From contig NZ_SLXD01000017.1 of assembly GCF_004340905.1 (NCBI RefSeq), forward strand, positions 1-64,000: a stretch of DNA of 64,000 nt, read 5' to 3'. The position numbers and the translations under genes are program-made. The stretch's first letter is position 1. Every line of letters starts with the position of its first letter. Below, piece after piece: positions 7,292 to 16,897 of this stretch. The stretch is from Rubrivivax gelatinosus (GTDB taxonomy: Bacteria; Pseudomonadota; Gammaproteobacteria; Burkholderiales; Burkholderiaceae_C). A model generated the notes under the pieces. It was given only the letters and a program-made list of their open reading frames with translations. It did not search any database and was not told the origin of the DNA.

Positions 7292-8389
7292 TCAGGGCTT
7301 CAACGCCACCTTCAACACTCCATCCCGCTGATGCGAGAACAGCTCGTACGCCGCGACGATGTCGTCGAGCGGGTAGTGGTGGGTCACCATCGGCGACAGG
7401 TCCAGCCGCCCGGCCTCGATGACGTTCATCAGCCGGCGCATGCGTTCCTTGCCGCCGGGGCACAGCGCGGTCTTGATCGTGTGGTCGCCCAGGCCGGCGG
7501 CGAACGCCGCCATCGGGATGCGCAGGTCTTCGGAATACACGCCCAGGCTGGACAGCGTGCCGCCGGGCTTCAGCACCCGTAGTGCGCCCTCGAAGGTCTG
7601 CTGCGTGCCCAGCGCCTCGATCGCGGCGTCGGCGCCGCGGCCGCCGGTCAGCTTCATCACCTCGTCGACGACGTCGCAGCGCTTGAAGTTCAGCACGATG
7701 TCGGCGCCCATCTGCTGGGCGACTTCCAGCCGGTGGTCGTTGCCGTCGACGCCGATCACCGTGGTGGCGCCCATCAGCCGCGCGCCGGCCGCGGCGCACA
7801 GGCCGATCGGGCCCTGGGCGAAGACGACCACCGTGTCGCCCAGGCGGATGCCGGCGTTCTCGGCGCCGGCAAAGCCGGTGGACATGATGTCCGGGCACAT
7901 CAGCACCTGCTCGTCGCTCAGACCGTCGGGCACCGGCGCCAGGTTGGCCTGGGCGTCGGGCACCAGCACGTACTCGGCCTGGGTGCCGTCGATCAGGTTG
8001 CCGAAGCGCCAGCCGGCCGTCGCCTTGTAGCCGTGGCAGCCGCAGCGGCCCGACGGGATCAGGTAGCTGCCGTCCTGGCTGGGCTTGCCGTCCATCGCGG
8101 CATAACTGTTGAAGTTGGGGCAGATCGCGCCGGCGATCACGCGCTGGCCCTCCTGGTAGCCGACGACCGCCGAGCCCAGCTTCTCGATCACGCCCACCGG
8201 CTCGTGGCCCACCGTCAGCCCCGGGGCCACCGGGTACTCGCCCTTCAGGATGTGGACGTCGGTGCCGCAGATCGTCGTCGTCGTGATGCGCAGCAGCGCG
8301 TCGTTGGGGCCGACCTCGGGGATCGGCTTCTCGCGCAATTCGATGCGGCCCTTCTCGACGAAGACGGCGGCTTTCATCGTGCGTGCCAT
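7292..8389 (-). CDS. zinc-dependent alcohol dehydrogenase
   Basis: A 365-residue medium-chain dehydrogenase. CGTDVHILKGEYP and GHEPVGVIEKLG give the catalytic zinc ligands (Cys, His-Glu), and a Rossmann fold follows (VVVFAQGPIGLCAAAGARLM). The structural-zinc lobe is atypical: instead of four regularly spaced Cys it has AICPNFNSY and GRCGCHGYK. The ATG at 8389 has AAGGAG six bases upstream. Such enzymes oxidise alcohols or reduce aldehydes or ketones with NAD(P); the substrate is not evident. A truncated relative lies immediately downstream at 6597-6785. Confidence 0.9.
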   Translation of the reverse strand: MARTMKAAVFVEKGRIELREKPIPEVGPNDALLRITTTTICGTDVHILKGEYPVAPGLTVGHEPVGVIEKLGSAVVGYQEGQRVIAGAICPNFNSYAAMDGKPSQDGSYLIPSGRCGCHGYKATAGWRFGNLIDGTQAEYVLVPDAQANLAPVPDGLSDEQVLMCPDIMSTGFAGAENAGIRLGDTVVVFAQGPIGLCAAAGARLMGATTVIGVDGNDHRLEVAQQMGADIVLNFKRCDVVDEVMKLTGGRGADAAIEALGTQQTFEGALRVLKPGGTLSSLGVYSEDLRIPMAAFAAGLGDHTIKTALCPGGKERMRRLMNVIEAGRLDLSPMVTHHYPLDDIVAAYELFSHQRDGVLKVALKP

Positions 8390-8424
8390 GCGGTTCTCCT
8401 TCAGCGTGGGGGGGGTCTGTCGGA

Positions 8425-8483
8425 ATGCGCCGCGGGTGCGCCGGCGCCGGCCGGGCGCGGTGCGCCGCACCCGTGCGGCGCAT
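8425..8483. repeat. imperfect inverted repeat upstream of the dehydrogenase
   Basis: ATGCGCCGCGGGTGCGCC is mirrored by GGTGCGCCGCACCCGTGCGGCGCAT around a GC-rich centre, giving a potential hairpin of about 59 bases. It lies 36 bases upstream of the dehydrogenase start. It may be a regulatory dyad or a bidirectional hairpin between the two minus-strand genes. Confidence 0.4.
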
Positions 8484-8539
8484 GATCGCGCGCGCGCCCG
8501 GGGCCCGTCGAGAAGGAAAGCGTGGCGGCGGCGGGGCTG

Positions 8540-9298
8540 TCAGCCGCCGGCCAGCGCGCGGATGCGGGCCACCGCGGCGCCGTTGAGCAGCGCCCCGCGC
8601 CGTTCCAGCGCGGCCAGCAGCGCCAGCGCGGCGGCCGGCGTCTGCGTGTAGCCGGGCGCCAGCGCCGGCAGCTCGGCGGCCAGCGTGGCCTGGCGGGCTT
8701 CCAGCCGGCGTTCGCGGTTGAACGGGTCGCCCGGCGCCGGGGCGGCGCGCAGCGTGTCCAGCTCGATCAGCCGGTCCAGCGCATGGACCTGCACCAGGCG
8801 CATCGCGCTCAGCTTCTCGCCGCGCTGCCAGCGCTGCAGGCCGACGAGCAGGCTGGACAGCGCCTCGCCGACGATCCAGGTCTCATCGGGCAGGGTGGCG
8901 GCCGGCAGCGGGCGGCGCGGTTCGACGATCGCCGGGGCTACGCCGTCGCGCGCCCAGACCAGGCGGCCGGGTGCGAACGGGATGCCGGCCAGCTCCTGCG
9001 GCTCGAAGACCGCGAACTCGCAGAACACGCCGTCGGCCATCAGCGCCTTGTGGCCGTCTGCGGTGTTGCGGAAGTGCCAGGCCAGCGGGTGCGCGGCGTC
9101 CAGCCAGTCCAGGCGGTCGAGGTAACCCGCCTTGGCGCCGGGCTCGACGATGGCGAAGAAGTCCAGGTCGGACCAGGCGTCCAGCCGCGCCGTTTCGCGG
9201 CCCACCGAACCCAGGCCGATCAGGGCCAGGGCCTGGCCGGTGGCGGCGAGCGAGCGGCCGATGGCGTCGAGGCGGGCGAGCAGGTCGGGCGGGTTCAT
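8540..9298 (-). CDS. nucleotidyltransferase-domain protein
   Basis: A 252-residue protein with the pol-beta nucleotidyltransferase signature near the N-terminus: LIGLGSVGRETARLDAWSDL followed by DFFAIV (Gly-Ser, then Asp-x-Asp). The C-terminal two-thirds is helical. The layout resembles aminoglycoside adenylyltransferase-like and MNT-type proteins without close identity to a named one. The ATG at 9298 follows a Met-poor open frame. It stands between the alcohol dehydrogenase and a toxin-antitoxin pair. The substrate is unknown. Confidence 0.7.
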   Translation of the reverse strand: MNPPDLLARLDAIGRSLAATGQALALIGLGSVGRETARLDAWSDLDFFAIVEPGAKAGYLDRLDWLDAAHPLAWHFRNTADGHKALMADGVFCEFAVFEPQELAGIPFAPGRLVWARDGVAPAIVEPRRPLPAATLPDETWIVGEALSSLLVGLQRWQRGEKLSAMRLVQVHALDRLIELDTLRAAPAPGDPFNRERRLEARQATLAAELPALAPGYTQTPAAALALLAALERRGALLNGAAVARIRALAGG

Positions 9299-9335
9299 GC
9301 GGGGTGTCCGAATGGCGCTTGCATCGGGAGCGGGT

Positions 9336-9652
9336 TCAGTCGTCTCGGGAGACCATGGCGGCGGCGTAGTCCTGTCCACCATGGAACACACCGGCGATCT
9401 CGACCCGCCTTGTTTCATCGTCGACGGTGTAGGCGATCACCGTGCGCTTGCCGTGGAAGGTCAGCCTCAAGCCTGCCCGAATCTCGCTTCTTGGCGTCCC
9501 GCGTTGGGGGAAGGTCGACAGCGACTCACAGGTCGCGACGACCGCGCTGGTGTAGCGCTCCGCAGCAGCGGGCGAGCCCTCCAGCGCGATGTAGACGTAC
9601 AGCTCGTCGAGATGGCGCGCGGCTTCGGCGAGTAGATCACCCGGTAACGCAT
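9336..9652 (-). pseudogene. frameshifted RelE/ParE-family toxin
   Basis: The ATG at 9652 overlaps the antitoxin stop (TGATG) and encodes MRYRVIYSP, a normal RelE/ParE beginning. After that codon the reading frame shifts. In the other frame the sequence continues as EAARHLDELYVYIALEGSP, AAERYTSAVVATCESLSTFP, RGTPRSEIRAGLRLTFHGKR, then VFHGGQDYAAAM, a complete toxin body ending at 9336. One missing base near 9622-9628 explains it: the span is 317 bases, one short of a multiple of three. Without frameshifting only a 61-residue nonsense product is made. A sequencing error is the alternative. Confidence 0.8.
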
Positions 9653-9927
9653 CAGGCGCCGCCGTGTCTGCGGTGCAGCGCCGCCAGTCGGGCCTTCACG
9701 TCCTCGACGCTGAGCCCCCTCGATGGGTCGGCGCGCATCGCGTCCACGGTCTGCGCGACCTCGTCATGCAGCCACTTCTCCACCGCCGAGTCACGCGCCA
9801 GCAGCACGCGCAGGCCGTCGCGGATGACTTCGCTCTCGGTGGCGTACTGGCCCGAGGCGACCTTGGCGCGCACCGCGTCGGCCATTTCGTGCGGCAGCGT
9901 GATGCTGAACTGCTGCGTCGAACGCAT
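9652..9927 (-). CDS. ParD-like ribbon-helix-helix antitoxin
   Basis: A 91-residue protein. MRSTQQFSITLPHEMADAV and GQYATESEVIRDGLRVLLAR form the CopG/ParD ribbon-helix-helix DNA-binding domain; the acidic C-terminus (VAQTVDAMRADPSRGLSVED) is the toxin-binding tail. GGAG precedes the ATG. The stop overlaps the start of the frameshifted toxin. It probably represses its own promoter, and with the toxin gene broken it may now be a stand-alone regulator or an anti-addiction protein. Confidence 0.88.
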   Translation of the reverse strand: MRSTQQFSITLPHEMADAVRAKVASGQYATESEVIRDGLRVLLARDSAVEKWLHDEVAQTVDAMRADPSRGLSVEDVKARLAALHRRHGGA

Positions 9928-9980
9928 GGCGGTCTCCGGTGGCGTGGGACTGAATCCTACGCCGGCTGCCGGCCCCGCGA

Positions 9981-10673
9981 TCAGATCGACATGCGCTGGC
10001 GCACGCCGTCGGCCTGCATGTCGGCGCCGCGGCCGCGCGCGACGATCTCGCCGCGTTCCATCACCAGGTACTGGTCGGCCAGTTCCTCGGCGAAGTCGTA
10101 GTACTGCTCGACGAGCACGATGGCCATGGTCTTGCGGTCGGCCAGCATGCGGATCACGCGGCCGATGTCCTTGATGATGCTGGGCTGGATGCCCTCGGTG
10201 GGCTCGTCGAGCATCAGCAGCTTGGGGCCGGCGGCCAGCGCGCGCGCGATGGCCAGCTGCTGCTGCTGCCCACCCGACAGGTCGCCGCCGCGGCGCGCCA
10301 GCATCTGCTTCAACACCGGGAACAGCTCGAAGAGCTCGGCCGGGATCTCGGTGCCGGCGGGCTTCGTCGCCAGGCCCATGCGCAGGTTCTCCTCGACCGT
10401 CAGGCGGCCGAAGATCTCGCGCCCCTGCGGCACGTAGCCGACGCCGCGGCGCACACGCTCGTAGCTCGTGGCCTTGCTCAGGTCGGCGCCGTCCAGCGCC
10501 ACCGTGCCGGTCTTCACCGGCACCACGCCCATCAGGCTCTTGAGCAGCGTCGTCTTGCCGACGCCGTTGCGGCCCAGCACGACGGTCACCTCGCCGACCT
10601 TCGCCTCGAACGACACGTTGCGCAGGATGTGGCTGCCGCCGTAGTACTGGTTCAGTCCCTCGACCTTCAGCAT
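9981..10673 (-). CDS. urtE: urea ABC transporter ATP-binding subunit UrtE
   Basis: A 230-residue LivF-like ATPase. Walker A is GRNGVGKTT (about 34-42), the signature LSGGQQQQLAIARAL follows, and Walker B is LLMLDEPTEGIQPSIIKD; 'TEGIQPSII' is typical of UrtE and separates it from branched-chain amino acid LivF. It powers import of urea with UrtD at the cytoplasmic face of UrtBC. Its start lies four bases after the urtD stop, so it is the last gene of urtABCDE. No urease genes are in the window. Confidence 0.95.
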   Translation of the reverse strand: MLKVEGLNQYYGGSHILRNVSFEAKVGEVTVVLGRNGVGKTTLLKSLMGVVPVKTGTVALDGADLSKATSYERVRRGVGYVPQGREIFGRLTVEENLRMGLATKPAGTEIPAELFELFPVLKQMLARRGGDLSGGQQQQLAIARALAAGPKLLMLDEPTEGIQPSIIKDIGRVIRMLADRKTMAIVLVEQYYDFAEELADQYLVMERGEIVARGRGADMQADGVRQRMSI

Positions 10674-10677
10674 GGCG

Positions 10678-11552
<875 letters not shown>

Positions 11553-11556
<4 letters not shown>

Positions 11557-12716
11557 GGTCGCGTCTCCTTCTTGCGGCGCCGGAGCAGGCCGACCAGGCC
11601 CTGGGGCAGGAACAGCGTCACCGCGATGAACAGCGCGCCCAGGAAGAACAGCCAGAACTCGGGGAAGGCGACGGTGAACCAGCTCTTGGCGCCGTTGACG
11701 AAGAAGGCGCCGACGATCGGGCCGACGAGCGTCGCGCGGCCGCCGACGGCCGTCCAGATCGCGATCTCGATCGACGCCGCCGGGCTCATCTCGCCGGGGT
11801 TGATGATGCCGACCTGCGGCACGTACAAGGCGCCGGCCACGCCGCACATCACCGCCGACAGCACCCAGATGCTCAGCTTGTAGGCCAGCGGGTTGTAGCC
11901 GGTGAACATCACCCGGCTCTCGGCGTCGCGGATGGCCTGCAGCACACGCCCGTACTTGCTGGTGACGATGGCGCGCGCCATCACGAAGAAGCCGATCAGC
12001 ACCAGGCCGCTGGCGACGCACAGCACGACGCGCATGCCGGGCGTGGCGATCGGCAGGTCGAGGATGCGCTTGAAGTCGGTGAAGCCGTTGTTGCCGCCGA
12101 AGCCGGTCTCGTTGCGGAAGAACAGCAGCATCGCGGCGAAGGTCAGCGCCTGCGTGATGATCGAGAAGTACACGCCCTTGATGCGCGAGCGGAAGGCGAA
12201 GAAGCCGAACACCAGCGCCAGCAGCCCCGGCACCAGCAGCACCAGCGCCATCTGGAAGACGAAGGAGTCGCTGAACGCCCAGTGCCAGGGCAGCTCCTTC
12301 CAGTCGAGAAAGACCATGAAATCCGGCAGCGTGCTGCGGTACTGGCCATCGCTGCCGATCTGGCGCATCAGGTACATGCCCATCGCGTAGCCGCCGAGCG
12401 CGAAGAACAGCCCGTGGCCCAGCGACAGGATGCCGGTGTAGCCCCAGATCAGGTCCATCGCCAGCGCGCAGATCGCGTAGCAGAGGATCTTGCCGAGCAG
12501 GCTGACGGCGTAGTCGCTCAGGTGCAGCGCGCTGGTCTCGGGCACGGCCAGGTTCAGCAGCGGGACGACGGTGGTGATGGTGATGGTGGCGGCGAGAACA
12601 CCGGCCCTCACCCCCCGCCCTCTCCCGCCAGCGGGAGAGGGCGCCACACCGGCAGCGCCGTCTTCCCCCCTCTCCCGCTGGCGGGAGAGGGCCGGGGTGA
12701 GGGCGGGTTCCTGCAT
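11553..12716 (-). CDS. urtC: urea ABC transporter permease UrtC
   Basis: A 387-residue LivM-type permease with about ten hydrophobic helices from residue ~38 on (VVPLLNLAVP, IWGYTGILSLGHGLFFALGG, GAFFVNGAKSWFTVAFPEFW). The ATG at 12716 has GGAG nine bases upstream; an ATG at 12725 has its Shine-Dalgarno directly abutting and is less likely. The first ~36 residues (QEPALTPALSRQRERGE, then GGRGRGVRAG) are not transporter sequence: they are a translation of the palindromic repeat at 12605-12703. The native N-terminus was thus apparently extended in frame by a repeat. The gene starts 13 bases after the urtB stop. Confidence 0.93.
12605..12703. repeat. palindromic repeat inside the 5' end of urtC
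   Basis: CCCTCACCCC at 12605-12614 and GGGGTGAGGG at 12694-12703 enclose two hairpins, CCCTCTCCCGC/GCGGGAGAGGG at 12618-12641 and 12668-12691. It is the dispersed 'CTCTCCCGC' repeat well known in Burkholderiales and other high-GC proteobacteria. It lies wholly within the urtC coding frame and keeps it open. Confidence 0.88.
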
Positions 12717-12729
12717 CTGGGCCATCTCC

Positions 12730-14301
12730 TCAAGCCTCCGCACTGCGGCCCTTCAAGGCAAAGATGCCCTGCGGACGTTTCTGGATGAACACGACGATGA
12801 AGACGAGCACGGTGATCTTGGCCAGCACCGCGCCCTGCCAGCCTTCGAGCAGCTTGTTCAGCACGCCCAGGCCGAGGCCGGCGTAGACGGTGCCGGCGAG
12901 CTGGCCGACGCCGCCGAGCACGACGACCATGAAGGAGTCGACGATGTAGCCCTGGCCCAGGTCGGGGCCGACGTTGCCGACCTGGCTGAGCGCGCAGCCG
13001 GCGAGCCCGGCGATGCCGGCGCCGAGCGAAAACGCGTAGGTGTCGATGCGCGCGGTGTCGATGCCGACGCAGGCGGCCATGCGCCGGTTCTGCGTCACGC
13101 CGCGCACGAACAGGCCCAGCCGCGTCTTGCCGATCAGCAGCGCCACGCCGGCCAGCACCAGGCCCGCGAAGACGATGATCGCGATGCGGTTGTAGGGCAG
13201 CACCAGGTTGGGCAGCAGCTGCACGCCGCCCGACAGCCAGGCGGGGTTCTCGACGCCGACGTTCTGCGCGCCGAACAGCGTGCGCACGCTCTGCATCAGG
13301 ATCAGGCTGATGCCCCAGGTGCCCAGCAGCGTCTCCAGCGGCCGGCCGTAGAGGAAGCGGATGACGCTGCGTTCCAGCACCGCGCCGACCAGCGCGCTGG
13401 CGAGGAAGGCCACCGGGATCGCCGCGACCACGTACCAGTCGAAGGCGCCCGGCAGCCAGCTGCGGAACAGGCCCTGCACGACGTAGGTCGCGTAGGCGCC
13501 GATCATGATCAGCTCGCCGTGCGCCATGTTGATCACGCCCATCAGCCCGTAGGTGATGGCCAGGCCGAGTGCGGCCAGCAGCAGGATCGAGCCCAGGCTG
13601 ATGCCGGTGAAGACGACACCCAGGCGTTCGCCCCAGGCCAGGCGCGATTCGACGCGGTCCAGTGAGGCGACCAGCGCGCCTTTGACGCTGGCGTCGGTTT
13701 CGGCCTGCAGCCGCTCCAGCAGCAGCGACTTGGTCGCCGGCTCGGGGCTGTCGGCCAGCAGTTTTGCCGCGGCCAGGCGTTTGGCCGGGTCTTCGGCGGT
13801 GATCAGCGCGCTGGCTTTGAGCATCGCCAGCCGTGCCTTCAGCGTGGTGTCGGGCTCGGCGGCCTCGGCTTTGGCCAGCAGCGGCAGGCGGCTTTCGTCG
13901 ACGCCGTCCTTCAGCGCCTCGATGGCGGCGGCGCGTTCGGCGCGGTCGGCGGAGAACAGGCGCAGGCCGGCGAGCGCGGCTTCGAGCTCGCGGCGCATGC
14001 GGTTGTTGTTGACCACGTCCTCGGCGTCGTCGGGCAGCACGACGACCTGGGCCGTGCCGGCCAGGCGCGTGTCGCTGCCGTCGAAGACGTAGGCCTTGCC
14101 GCCGGCCACCTTGACGGCGTCGTCGAGCAAGGCCTGCACGAAGGGCGCGAGCGCCGCGTCGCCGGCGGCGACGGCCTCGTTCAGCGCCGCGATGCGCTCG
14201 TCGCTGTCGCCCGCGGCGATGCGCGCCGCCTGCTCGGGCGTCAGCGCCTGGGCGGCCAGCGGCGCGAGCAGCGCCAGGCAGAGAAGGAGTCGGTGGAGCA
14301 T
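12730..14301 (-). CDS. urtB: urea ABC transporter permease UrtB
   Basis: A 523-residue protein starting MLHRLLLCLALLAPLAAQAL, a cleavable signal peptide. Residues ~20-225 are an Ala-rich helical periplasmic domain typical of UrtB; from ~235 the LivH-type permease follows (GISLGSILLLAALGLAITYG, NMAHGELIMIGAYATYV, RMAACVGIDTARIDTYAFSL). It forms the membrane channel with UrtC. An open frame runs to 14358, but the signal peptide fixes the start at 14301. A palindromic repeat lies between it and urtA. Confidence 0.95.
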   Translation of the reverse strand: MLHRLLLCLALLAPLAAQALTPEQAARIAAGDSDERIAALNEAVAAGDAALAPFVQALLDDAVKVAGGKAYVFDGSDTRLAGTAQVVVLPDDAEDVVNNNRMRRELEAALAGLRLFSADRAERAAAIEALKDGVDESRLPLLAKAEAAEPDTTLKARLAMLKASALITAEDPAKRLAAAKLLADSPEPATKSLLLERLQAETDASVKGALVASLDRVESRLAWGERLGVVFTGISLGSILLLAALGLAITYGLMGVINMAHGELIMIGAYATYVVQGLFRSWLPGAFDWYVVAAIPVAFLASALVGAVLERSVIRFLYGRPLETLLGTWGISLILMQSVRTLFGAQNVGVENPAWLSGGVQLLPNLVLPYNRIAIIVFAGLVLAGVALLIGKTRLGLFVRGVTQNRRMAACVGIDTARIDTYAFSLGAGIAGLAGCALSQVGNVGPDLGQGYIVDSFMVVVLGGVGQLAGTVYAGLGLGVLNKLLEGWQGAVLAKITVLVFIVVFIQKRPQGIFALKGRSAEA

Positions 14302-14341
14302 CGTCGGGGAACCGCGGTCAGGGTGCGGGGGCGGGGCGCGT

Positions 14342-14446
14342 GGCTCCCTCTCCCGCAACGCGGGAGAGGGCGGGGGGTGAGGGCTCGTGGTGCGCCACCG
14401 CCCTCACCCCAACCCTCTCCCGCCAGCGGGAGAGGGGGAGGGAGCC
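14342..14446. repeat. second copy of the CTCTCCCGC palindromic repeat (urtA-urtB spacer)
   Basis: Two hairpins (CCCTCTCCCGC/GCGGGAGAGGG at 14347-14371 and again near 14413-14436) are joined by GGGGTGAGGG...CCCTCACCCC, bounded by GGCTCCCTC and GAGGGAGCC. It is the same family as 12605-12703. Between urtA and urtB it could act as a processing or attenuation hairpin, keeping binding-protein mRNA more abundant than permease mRNA. Confidence 0.85.
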
Positions 14447-14462
14447 CGTGCGGCGGGTTCCG

Positions 14463-15746
14463 TCAGGGCTTCGCTGCGACGACCGGTTCGTCCTTCTTGC
14501 CCTTGTTCTCGGGGATGTACGGACTCCACGGCTGGGCCTTCACCGGCCCCGGCGTCTTCCAGACGACGTTGAACTGGCCGTCGGCCTTCACCTCGCCGAT
14601 GAACACGCTCTTGTGCAGGTGGTGGTTCTTCTCGTCCATCTTGGACACGATGCCGCTGGGCGCCTTGAAGGTCTGGCCGGCCATCGCCGCGATCACCTTG
14701 TCGGTGTCGGTGCTCTTGGCCTTCTCCACCGCCTGCACCCACATGTTGAAGCCGATGTAGCTGGCTTCCATCGGGTCGTTGGTCAGCGGCTTGTCCTTGT
14801 GGCCCGGGATGTTCTTGGCCTTGGCGTAGGCCGACCACTTCTTGATGAACTCGGCGTTGGTCGGGTTCTTGATCGACATGAAGTAGTTCCACGCCGCCAG
14901 GTGGCCCACCAGCGGCTTGGTGTCGACGCCGCGCAGCTCCTCTTCACCGACCGAGAACGCCACGACCGGCACGTCGGTGGCCTTCAGGCCCTGGTTGCCC
15001 AGCTCCTTGTAGAAGGGCACGTTGGAGTCGCCGTTGATCGTCGAGACCACCGCGGTCTTCTTGCCCTCGGCGGCGAACTTCTTGATCTTGGCGATGATCG
15101 ACTGGTAGTCGGAGTGGCCGAACGGGGTGTACTCCTCGAGGATGTCGGCGTCGGCGATGCCTTTGCTCTTCAGGAAGGCGCGCAGGATCTTGTTCGTCGT
15201 GCGCGGGTAGACGTAGTCGGTGCCCAGCAGCACGAAACGTTTGGCGCCGCCGCCGTCCTTGCTCATCAGGTACTCGACGGCGGGAATGGCCTGCTGGTTG
15301 GGCGCCGCGCCGGTGTAGAAGACGTTCTTGCTCAGCTCCTCGCCTTCGTACTGCACCGGGTAGAAGAGCAGGCCGTTGAGCTCCTCGACGACCGGCAGCA
15401 CGCTCTTGCGCGAGACGCTGGTCCAGCAGCCGAAGATCACCGAGACCTTGTCCTTGCCGATCAGCTGGCGCGTCTTCTCGGCGAACAGCGGCCAGTTCGA
15501 GGCCGGGTCGACGACCACCGGCTCCAGCTTCTTGCCGAGCACACCACCCTTGGCGTTGACCTTGTCGATGGCCATCAGGATGGTGTCCTTCAACACCGTC
15601 TCGGAGATCGCCATCGTGCCCGACAGCGAGTGCAGCACGCCGACCTTGATCGTGTCGGCGGCGTGGGCGGAGCCGAGGCCGGCCGCGGCGAACGCGGCGG
15701 CGGCGACGGTTTGCAGGACGAAGCTGCGGCGGTTGGCAGTAGCCAT
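14463..15746 (-). CDS. urtA: urea ABC transporter substrate-binding protein UrtA
   Basis: A 427-residue periplasmic binding protein. The start at 15746 has GGAGGGG upstream. The N-terminus carries a twin-arginine-like signal (NRRSFVLQTVAAAAFAAAG, then SAHA as the cleavage region). The mature part (ADTIKVGVLHSLSGTMAISE, FGCWTSVSRKSVLPVVEELN, FYPVQYEGEELSKNVFYTGA) is characteristic of UrtA/FmdD-type urea and short-chain amide receptors. It is the first gene of urtABCDE, divergent from adenine deaminase, whose products feed purine-nitrogen scavenging. NtrC control would be expected, but I see no clear sigma-54 site. Confidence 0.95.
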   Translation of the reverse strand: MATANRRSFVLQTVAAAAFAAAGLGSAHAADTIKVGVLHSLSGTMAISETVLKDTILMAIDKVNAKGGVLGKKLEPVVVDPASNWPLFAEKTRQLIGKDKVSVIFGCWTSVSRKSVLPVVEELNGLLFYPVQYEGEELSKNVFYTGAAPNQQAIPAVEYLMSKDGGGAKRFVLLGTDYVYPRTTNKILRAFLKSKGIADADILEEYTPFGHSDYQSIIAKIKKFAAEGKKTAVVSTINGDSNVPFYKELGNQGLKATDVPVVAFSVGEEELRGVDTKPLVGHLAAWNYFMSIKNPTNAEFIKKWSAYAKAKNIPGHKDKPLTNDPMEASYIGFNMWVQAVEKAKSTDTDKVIAAMAGQTFKAPSGIVSKMDEKNHHLHKSVFIGEVKADGQFNVVWKTPGPVKAQPWSPYIPENKGKKDEPVVAAKP

Positions 15747-15883
15747 GTGGTGGACCCCTCCAGGTGGCCGGGCGGCCGGTTGAACTGGGGCCAGTGTCGG
15801 GAGCGGGGCTTCGCCGGCCAATACGACAGATGTCGTAGGCGGCGGCGTACAGTCGCGCCCCAATGCAAAACCGAGAGAGCGCC

Positions 15884-16897
15884 ATGTCCCTCACCGCCCT
15901 GCTGCGCAAGATGCCGAAAGCCGAGCTGCACGTGCACATCGAAGGCACGCTGGAGCCCGAGCTGATCTTCCGCCTGGCCGGGCGCAACGGCGTCGCGCTG
16001 CCTTACGCCAGCGTCGACGCGCTGCGTGCGGCCTACGCCTTCACTGACCTGCAGAGCTTCCTCGACATCTATTACGCCGGCGCCAGCGTGCTGTTGAAGG
16101 AGGCCGACTTCTTCGAGATGGCCTGGGCCTACTTCGAGCGCGCCGCGGCCGACGGCGTCGTGCACGCCGAACTCTTCTTCGACCCGCAGACCCACACCGC
16201 GCGCGGCGTGCCGATCGAGACCGTCATCGTCGGCCTGCACCACGCCTGCCAGCGTGCCCACGCCGAGCTGGGCATCAGCGCCTCGCTGATCCTGTGTTTC
16301 CTGCGCCACCTGAGCGAAGAGGACGCCTTCGCGACGCTGGAAGCGGCGCTGCCGTACCGCCACCTGTTCATCGGCGTCGGCCTGGACAGCAGCGAGCGCG
16401 GCCACCCGCCGGAGAAGTTCGCGCGCGTGTTCGCACGCTGCCGCGAACTCGGCCTGCACCTCGTCGCCCACGCCGGCGAGGAGGGCCCGGCCGAGTACGT
16501 CGAGACGGCGCTGGACCTGCTGAAGGTCGAGCGTGTGGACCACGGCGTGCGCAGCCTGGACAAGCCGGCGCTGGTCGCGCGGCTGGCCGCCGAACGGGTG
16601 CCGCTGACGGTCTGCCCACTGTCCAACGTCAAGCTCTGCGTCTACCCCGACATGGCGTCGCACCGCCTGCCCGAGCTGCTGGCCGCGGGTGTCTGCGTCA
16701 CCGTCAACAGCGACGACCCGGCGTACTTCGGCGGCTACCTGCTGGACAACTACCGCGCCGTCTTCGACGCCCATCCGGCGCTGGGCCGCGACGAGGCCCA
16801 TGCGCTGGCGGCCAACAGCCTGGAGGCCAGCTTCGTGCCGGCCGAGCAGAAGGCGCGCTGGAAGCGCGAACTCGACGCGGTGTTCGCCGCCGGCTGA
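15884..16897 (+). CDS. adenine deaminase (adenosine deaminase superfamily)
   Basis: A 337-residue metal hydrolase. [20 protein letters not shown] gives the first two metal-binding His (16 and 18). AHAGEEGP (metal His and catalytic Glu region) and [11 protein letters not shown] (metal Asp) follow. The motif [14 protein letters not shown] and the missing mammalian-type adenosine lid point to the bacterial adenine deaminase subfamily (adenine to hypoxanthine plus ammonia) rather than adenosine deaminase. I chose the ATG at 15884 (MSLTALL) with GAGAGAG upstream; the ATG at 15863 is an alternative. It is divergent from urtA, a sensible neighbour for nitrogen salvage. Confidence 0.88.
   Translation: MSLTALLRKMPKAELHVHIEGTLEPELIFRLAGRNGVALPYASVDALRAAYAFTDLQSFLDIYYAGASVLLKEADFFEMAWAYFERAAADGVVHAELFFDPQTHTARGVPIETVIVGLHHACQRAHAELGISASLILCFLRHLSEEDAFATLEAALPYRHLFIGVGLDSSERGHPPEKFARVFARCRELGLHLVAHAGEEGPAEYVETALDLLKVERVDHGVRSLDKPALVARLAAERVPLTVCPLSNVKLCVYPDMASHRLPELLAAGVCVTVNSDDPAYFGGYLLDNYRAVFDAHPALGRDEAHALAANSLEASFVPAEQKARWKRELDAVFAAG

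Noticed and set aside
15747-15883. Sigma-54/NtrC promoter for urtA
   Set aside because: No GG-N10-GC pair with the right context could be found on the minus strand.
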